A stretch of 64,000 nt of DNA from Aselliscus stoliczkanus. Lineage: Eukaryota; Chordata; Mammalia; Chiroptera; Hipposideridae. The stretch lies in assembly GCA_033961575.1 (NCBI GenBank), contig CM066740.1:61759213-61823212 (forward strand), in the 5' to 3' direction. Under the pieces are notes generated by a model. It had not been told where the DNA came from. It ran no database searches and saw nothing but the letters and a program-made list of their open reading frames with translations. Below are positions 56,818 to 64,000 of this stretch, piece after piece (within the stretch, counting starts at the first letter, position 1; every line of letters starts with the position of its first letter). Position numbers and translations under genes: made by a program.

Positions 56818-57837
56818 TTTCGTATGGCTGTTAAATCAGGCTAAGAAATGCAGAAAATAATTCACACTATAAAATAGCTTTATTGAGAAGTTAATGTTTA
56901 GTCTATTTATAGAGTATGTGCATAACGAGTCATAAATCCAAATGCTGCTGTGACCTGTAGGTAATAGTAATGAGCTTTGGGAGATGTGATGGAACAGAAA
57001 ATGGTGGGGGCTGTGCAGCACCAAAAAGGGCCTATTCTTTCTAAAGTTTCTTGCAGATGTTTCCATATGGAACTACAGCCACAGGATTGACAAGAGGTTT
57101 CACAAGAAGTCAGAAATGTGGATTTTTCTGTGAAATCTCCCAATTTTTAAATGCTTCTTTTAAAAAATTTGTTCAACAGTGTAATGGGCTGAACAAAACA
57201 CATTTTTAAGTTGACTCCAGTGTCTTGGCTGGCATCACAACTTTTTGTCCACACAAGAATAAACATTCACTGTAATTTTCAAGTTCTGAAAAGAGTTGGT
57301 ATATCTGACTAAATATGCAGGGCTCTCACAGTGAAAGTAAACCCTGTTTTGGTCACAATGTATTTTTGACAACTTGGTAGGAGTTTTGCAAATCAAACTT
57401 GCTGAAACACAAGGGGTTATTCCAGGAATAACTTTTCTTAAATCTTTTGCTACAATTGACCTGCAGCTGGGTCATCTCGTTTTTGTTCTGTTTAATTCTG
57501 AGACTAGAGTACATATATCATATCTAAGTGCAGAAAATTATTAAAGGCCATTTACAAATCTCCCGAGGCGTTGCATTTCCATGTAAATGGTACAGTCACT
57601 GCCTGTAGCACAATAGGTGTGCCATAAGCTAGGCCAGGAGACTCAGTTTCATCCATACGGCCTGATTTCCGCTCTTCTCCCCACTTGCCCACACATTCTA
57701 TTTCTAAGCTGGCTCTCTGGAGATTCTTTCCCTTGTGAAATAATCAGACAAAATTATGTCCTGCAAGGCAGAGCTACATTTTGAAGAAGAAAAGGGGGGT
57801 GGGGGGCAGGACTTTTGAATCTGAGATCAAGGAGTTT
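56818..57837. other. No recognised feature
   Basis: Unassigned DNA. Overlapping minus frames at 56836-57143 have no recognisable family. Confidence 0.4.
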
Positions 57838-57852
57838 AAAATTGTATTTGAG

Positions 57853-57955
57853 GGCTGGCCGAGTGGCGCGGTGGTTAAGTTCTGGCTTGGGAAGTCAGCG
57901 GCCCTGGTACAGGTCCCACATATGAGGGCCAGTAACACTGCCCTCAAAAAAAAAA
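57853..57955 (+). mobile_element. Short tRNA-derived SINE with perfect target duplication
   Basis: GGGCTGGCCGAGTGGCGCGG, GTGGTTAAGTTC (A box), a diverged B box, GGGCCAGTAACACTGCCCTC and an A-tail. 15-bp duplication AAAATTGTATTTGAG at about 57838-57852 and 57951-57966. Confidence 0.9.
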
Positions 57956-57966
57956 TTGTATTTGAG

Positions 57967-60754
57967 CACTGATTATTTGGCCGCCTAACCCTTGATATCT
58001 TTCCTGTTTCTATTTTATCTGTTTCCTTCTTTATCCAGTTTCAAGTTTATCCTCTAGTTCAAAGGAACTGTCTAAAAGATTTTTTAAAATCCCTATGAAA
58101 AAAACCTTTGTAATCTTCAAACCTACTTTGGGAATCCCCGAACAAATATTTCTGGCAGAAAAAGGGGGTGTACTTCCACAGCAGGAGTGGATAGATTGCC
58201 CAAACAGCATCCTCTGACTATTATGTCCCCTGTGCTGTGGAGCCCTGGCATTCCTGGCCTTTGGCCTCTGACTCACCAAGAAACCAGGGGGCGACCAGGG
58301 TTGTTACCAAGGCCTGACTCATCTTCTTCCCCACCCTGGACAACTGAACTCTCTCTGTCTGGGGCTGATTTCACTGTGTGTCCCTCTTGCTTTAGGAATA
58401 AATACAGCAACAAGACTCAGGCACCAGCTCACAGAACACCCTATGCAGGCGGCTGATGAACACATTTCAGTGTGGCCCTTCTCCGTGGTTCCAAAATGAA
58501 TCCGAAATCCAAGCCATATCTGATTGCGTTGTTTCTGGCATGTGACATGAGTAATCTGACACCATAGATGGGTGCTCATTTTCTTAAAAGGAGCAGGGGA
58601 GAGTTAATTTGCTTTCTGGGCCCAACCAATAACCATGACCCTAAATATATGTGAAAACTGTGTCTCTGCTAGGATATAATGTGTCAAAATTAGTTCATGA
58701 GGGTTCACACAGTATAATCAATAGCAGAATTATGTGAGAATGATTGATTTGGATCTGTGCCACGTTTTTTTGTTGTTGTTTTTTTTGGTATGCAAAGTGT
58801 TCAAAAATGCTTTTTCCACAGTTCACTAGTACAAGATGGCACATTTACAGGAAACTATCATTGAAATCCATAAATTGGTGAAAATGTACCCTGGACTGAA
58901 ATATTGAAAAGGAGATTTTTCTCTCTTTTATATTTATACAGTGAAGTTAACCTGGATGTTTTGCTAGATAGGGATTTTAGGTTACATTATCAAATAAATA
59001 ACACTAGCATATAATGAATGTGCTAGTTCCATGATGATAAATTTTTCTAATGTCATTAAAAGAGCATCCCCACCCCACCTCCAGATGGCTTAATCATTCT
59101 CCCTATAATCTCATGCTATTAATTTGTGTAGCATTTACTTCCTTTTCAATACAAAAGAATATAAACCTATCTAATATTTATTTTCACAAAATTTGACTTA
59201 ATTTAAATTAATGGGTTTTTAAAAATCTTTTCTTTGTATTAGCTCACAATTCTTTCTTCCATCTCTCCCTCCACCGCCATTCACTCCAGACACACTGCCC
59301 TCTTTCTTACCACTGAGAGGCTATAATAATGGCTAAGTTAAGTGAACACAATCAGTCAAACACTGGACTAAATTCTTTTCTTCAATGAATTCTCATAATA
59401 TTTCCATGAAGTACCATTGTTATCACATTTTTAGTGGACCAGGAGCTCAAACTCTCCATAGTCATAAAATAAATAAGAAGTGGGGCCAAGAGGCCCACCT
59501 TTGACTCTTCCCCATCTCCTTGGGGCACCATCCAAGGGAAAAAGTTTCTACAGTGGTTTTTCTCCTCATGCTACTTCACTGGGGACTGCCCACCATCTAT
59601 GAGATTGTTCAAAGTGTGGGTGAGAGGCCAAAGAAAATGAGGGGAGACTGTGTCCTGCTCTTGGGTCATTTTGGGGATGACCAGTCCTTAAGACACTTTT
59701 AAAATTCAGAGCTCTGCAGAAAAAAGGAACGTTCAGAAACAATAGGAATCATTTGGTGTCCCAATACCAAGTTGTATTTTCTTTTCACTTAACTAAAATA
59801 AAGTGGCAGGTGGTCACTGTTTCTGGCAGAAACATAGTTGGGGGAGAAAAATGCTCCAAAGCTCGCTTTTCCTTTTTCTGCTCTCCTCTTTGTTCCCATC
59901 TCTCTTCCCTCTGTGCATGGTTCTGGAAGGAGGGGCTATTCCCCCACTTCCAGCCTCCAGACCAGCTGCTTATTTTCTTTGGTTTTGTCATCAAGTTCTA
60001 ATCCCAGCTTTGACAGCTCACAATTTGCCATCATAGAACAGAGAAGCACATTTAATTCCTTGCACAGTTCAATTTAAATTAAATTAGCCAAAAGGTACAG
60101 CCCTTTACACTTTGCAAAGCTCCTTTTCACATACATTGACTCATTTAACTCTCACAAAAATCTGTTAGTATGAAATGATTGACAGAAAAGAATTGAAGCT
60201 TTGTTTAAAGCAGAAATGCCCTTGATAAATCAGCAAACAAATTATTGCAAAAGAAAAATTACAATATTTATGTGACCCAGTAACAGATTGTGGATGCTGC
60301 TTGTTGCTAGCCTCTATTATGTCAGTCTACATTTCCCATCAGAATAGAAGCAGGACAGCTGATCTAAACTGCCCCTCCCCCAATATAAACACTTAATTTA
60401 TTGAGGTTGCAGAAATAATTGCCCATCTGTTCATCTTACTCATTGTGTCATAATAAATAATAATGGACCCTAGGACAAGTTTGGCTTTTATCTCATTTCA
60501 GGTAAATCTGTGGATTGATAGAATCTAGCAATTGTTATAGGAGCTGTAGACGAATACTGAAAATACTGGAGAGCATCCTCCCTAATCTTCCTCACCTGAT
60601 ATTACCCTTTTCTCCTCATTGTTGATTTATTTTGATTGATGTCACAGCAGATATTGTTTGAGCCTTGTAAAGTGATTGATATTTCGAATATCCATACCCC
60701 TCCACACACACTTTCCTGGCCATTCTGTGTTTACTCCAGTCCAAGCTCAGTAAC
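57967..60754. other. Mostly unassigned DNA
   Basis: No gene recognised. 60105-60185 may be a MIR/L2 scrap ('tgactcatttaactctcac'). Frames at 58031-58579 and 59753-60077 overlap on both strands and show no recognisable family. Confidence 0.4.
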
Positions 60755-60960
60755 AGTTGAAAAGTATTATGCTCTTACTGTATACCAGACACTGTGCTGA
60801 GAAATTTATGCGCATTATCTCACTCTGTCCCCGTAATCATATCAAAAAGTCGTGCATCTTATTATCCCCATCCAGTAGAGAAAGGCCCGAGGTAAAGAGG
60901 ATTGGTGTGTCAATGGTAGGATGCTGGTCCAGGACCACTTACCGCAAAGCCTGAACTCTT
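60755..60960 (-). repeat. MIR SINE
   Basis: 'cagacactgtgctgagaaat', 'cgcattatctcactctgtcc', 'tattatccccatccagtaga' and 'ggatgctggtccaggaccac' follow the reversed MIR order over about 200 bp. Confidence 0.65.
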
Positions 60961-61059
60961 AATCCTCACGTGCTTCACAGCTAACGAATGAGTTTAACGT
61001 TAGCCATCACTTACCTGGTTAAAAGTGTGGAACAGCTAGGGAATTAGGAGGATAGGAGT

Positions 61060-61450
61060 TAGTTTTTGTTACAATAATGCTCCATAACAAACCAGTGGCT
61101 TAAAACAGTCATTTTTGTTGCTCATACACCTGTGATTGCCTTAAGCAGAGCTGATTGAAGCATGGCTTGGCTGGGCAGAGTCTGGATCTGGGCTTGCTGT
61201 ACAGGTCTGTCATCCTACCTCCCTGGAACATGTTGTTTTCATGGCACTAACCAGTGCACAAGCGGAAGTGGAAGCCACAACGCCCCCTAACGTCTGGACT
61301 TGGAGCTGGCATGTTGTCATTTCCAACCATGTTCTATGGTCAAAGTATCCATATAGTAAAGCCCACCATTAATGATATGAGAAAATACACTTCACCCTTA
61401 GAACTGCAGCATCACGTGGCTAAGAGTGTGGCACAGGGACCAGGGAGGAA
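61060..61450 (-). mobile_element. MLT1-type LTR fragment
   Basis: 'aataatgctccataacaaac', 'cagtggcttaaaacagtcat', 'gcatggcttggctgggcaga', 'tggcactaaccagtgcacaa' and 'cagcatcacgtggctaagag' resemble a reversed MLT1-class LTR. Confidence 0.5.
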
Positions 61451-62931
61451 TGAGAAATGAAAATGACTTACACGCCCCACCATGAGGAGATGTGCTCTCT
61501 GCGTTGCGTGAATAGTTGTGTAGAAGAAAGAGGAAGAAAACAAATTCAGTGGAGCCGAGAAATAGAATCTAATGTTCTATTCCTAATTCTTACTGATGAG
61601 AGAAAATGTCCTAAAGATCTCTGAGACTATCTCCTGCAAATCTCTTGTCTGGGCAGTGATTTTAAGGCTAAGTAGGTCAGCAAGGAATACTGTGTTATAG
61701 CACCTATGTCTCTGAGACAGGACTGGTTGACAAGTAAGAGTATTCGTCTTTTTCTGATGTCCCTTGTGAGTTCCTCAAACTAATGTCCACTTCTTTGTGA
61801 TGAGGTGGGCATTTTGAGCTGCAAGGGTTAGTTGGCAACTATTCCTGAGAATGAAAACAACTGGAGTTGAGAATATATGGAAAACTCAGGACTCACAAAA
61901 TCCAGAACCTGAAGAATTCTTTAAAATGATATTTAGCCCCACCACCCTAGTATAGAATTCTAGACTCCGAGTCAATAGGAATCCTCAAGTCTAAATACCC
62001 ACCCCATGCTTGAATTCTCTCTGAAACAACCACCTCTGTTTGAACATTTCCTGTGACTATGCTTTCCAAATCCATTTTGAAAAACTGTCTTCCGTGTGCT
62101 TCTCATTTTAACGGATCCTATGTCTCCATGTTACTCCTGGTTGAGTCAGCAAGTAAGGGCCACCTGAAGATGATAAATCATCCACTCCTGTACAGTGCTT
62201 GCTTCATGGGTCCTTGTGCTTAGAACAGCATCACATTTGACTTGATACTCTGCTGGTGCTGTCATGAAATTCTTAATAATTTTTTAAAGAAGTGACTCTA
62301 CATTTTCGTTTTACACTGAGCTCCACAAATTGTGCAGCCAATGTTTTTCCTATAAGTCATCACCATCCTTGTCTGTCCCTGTGAGTTCTCCACCCCCTAA
62401 AACGTGCTTCCTGCCACCCCATTGGCGCATCTCCACTTTCTTTCTTACCTCATTGGTGCCTCATTGACTCTGCCCTTCATGGTCTCTTGATTTCAATGTT
62501 ACCTGATTTGGGTGGAGCGATGCCCTCAGTCTGCCCCAGCTAAACCAGCCTCTCTCGGACACATTTTCACTCTCAGGGAAAAGACATTGTGACCATGACT
62601 CTTAGCGAATTCTTCTTTAAGCTAAACTTAGATCTGGCCCCCGCTGGCTATAGCTCTCTTGCTTGGAGCTACACAAAGTAGTTATTTTTGATTCTTCACT
62701 TTTTTGAAGCCAGACCTTCAAAGCAAATTGAGGAGTCACGTGGTAGAGAGACATAGTTCAGCTTCAGGGAAGGACCTGGTGACACTTGGCCATTGGTGAG
62801 GGGTAAATAGGTCATTACCCATATCTTTCACTCTTCTTATCATAATATGTTAGCTGCACTGATTTGGCACCTACAAGTGACAGTTTGATATGGTGAACTC
62901 CATTTTTAAAAAGACTTGTGATCCTATTATT
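61451..62931. other. No recognised feature
   Basis: Unassigned DNA without long frames or a clear repeat. Confidence 0.4.
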
Positions 62932-62949
62932 AACCACTTAAATTCCATC

Positions 62950-63064
62950 AATCTTTTTTTTTTTTTTTTTGAAGGTAGTGTCACTGGCCCTCATATGTGG
63001 AACCCGAACTAGGGCCACTGGCTTCCCAAACCAGCGCTTAACCACCGTGCCACTGGGCCGGCCC
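62950..63064 (-). mobile_element. Short tRNA-derived SINE with target duplication
   Basis: Poly-T, TGAAGGTAGTGTCACTGGCC and the reversed tRNA-like body ending GGGCCGGCCC. Duplication AACCACTTAAATTC lies at about 62932 and 63065. Confidence 0.9.
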
Positions 63065-63078
63065 AACCACTTAAATTC

Positions 63079-64000
63079 AAAAACATAAAACCAGATAATT
63101 TGTATAGAATTAACTATATTCTTACCATAAGTTTATAAATAATTTAAGCAGATCCTTTAGGTGTACGATAGAAAGAAGAGTATAAACAGGAGACTTTAAT
63201 GCATATTTTGAACATATTTAATTTAAACTTTTATGCCAAATCTTTTTTATGACAAATTTTTGAAATAATATGTAGTGCTTGGCTTCCTTTTTATTTTTTT
63301 TCTAGTTTGTGAAAGCAGCACTTGTTCTTGTGGGAAACTTAAGAAATAATCTTAAAACGACGAAGAAAATAAACATTTCCTACAATCCCTCCAACTAAAA
63401 ATAACCACAGTTAACACAGTTTAATTTTCTTTATCTTTTTTCTATGAACACACACATATAACTTTTACAATATACTAGGAGCATATTACAGACACTGTTT
63501 ATAACTTACTGTTTTTATTTTAAAATTTAATCAAGAGCATTTTCCAATTTGACAGGCTAATTCAGAAGCAAACAATGAAGCCTAAAGCTATGCAGTGACA
63601 AAATTGTACGATTCTGTCAAAAGCGGTCAGTCTGGGAGGGAAGAATTTAGAGTGATCTGCTTGGAGTTAGGAAGGCCGAACAGCGGTTCATTTGCTCACT
63701 GTCTAATATTAAATCCAGCCCAGTGACTAGCTGGCATACTGGTGATCTGTGATGAGAGCCAGGGCTTAGTTATATACTGTTTTAATAAATATAGGGCTGT
63801 CTTGGATCCTTTTGTACATCTTTTAATAAAGGGTTCAGTTTGAAGAAAAGATTTTCATCTTTTTTAGTGAGTTGTAAAAATACGCAAAAAAAAAACCATT
63901 GTGAGGCTATTGAAATTAAAGTTTCTGAACCTGAAAGGGTCAGAAAAACCCAGGAGTATTTTGATTCCCCAAGATTTTTTGTTTGATGTGCCTGGAGTTA
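63079..64000. other. No recognised feature
   Basis: A/T-rich unassigned DNA to the end of the window. Confidence 0.4.

Overview
This is a stretch of mammalian nuclear DNA, most likely from a bat. No functional protein-coding gene was found. The bat call rests on three things. Two elements (near 22.8 kb and 44.0 kb) carry the tandem tRNA-like heads typical of VES-type bat SINEs. About ten copies are present of a short A-tailed tRNA-derived SINE that starts GGCCGGCCGAGTGGCG. A long composite version of that SINE also occurs. All family names come from memory, not from a database search. A rhinolophoid or related bat is possible but unproven. Nearly every longer open frame is either a decayed LINE-1 frame or a chance frame in repeats or microsatellites.

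Layout. 0-5.5 kb: an exon-like or retrocopy fragment (about 90-378, minus), a minus-strand class II ERV solo LTR (1078-1783), MIR, an MLT1 LTR, one short SINE and a small L1 tail. 5.5-9.8 kb: a complete but internally deleted L1 (HAL1-like) with target-site duplication, containing a second L1 insertion and a displaced piece of its own 5'UTR. 9.8-24.3 kb: mostly old L2/MIR/MLT1 repeats and unassigned DNA, plus a plus-strand ERV2 solo LTR with a perfect 6-bp TSD (18747-19674), VES-like and short SINEs, and a mariner-type MITE. 24.36-32.49 kb: a full-length minus-strand L1 (L1 A) with a 13-bp TSD, carrying three SINEs and a MITE. 32.5-40.4 kb: L2, MLT1, a large compound microsatellite, a G-rich tract and a young long SINE. 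40.4-43.3 kb: a second HAL1-like copy with the same ORF2 deletion as the first. 43.8-44.5 kb: an L1M tail interrupted by a SINE with three tRNA-like heads. 47.9-56.5 kb: a near-perfect 0.64-kb inverted repeat of an L1 3' end, running straight into a second near-full-length minus-strand L1 (L1 B) that hosts a U3 snoRNA retropseudogene and two SINEs. 56.5-64 kb: mostly unassigned DNA with a GT/CA microsatellite, two short SINEs, MIR and an MLT1 LTR.

The elements relate to one another in informative ways. L1 A and L1 B serve as each other's empty site for the SINE, MITE and U3 insertions, so several target-site duplications can be checked inside this window. The full L1s would have supplied the ORF2 machinery in trans for the SINEs, the U3 retrocopy and the HAL1-like elements. 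The strongest items for follow-up are the L1 inverted repeat, the shared-deletion HAL1-like pair, the U3 retrocopy, and the roughly 99% identical pair of long composite SINEs.
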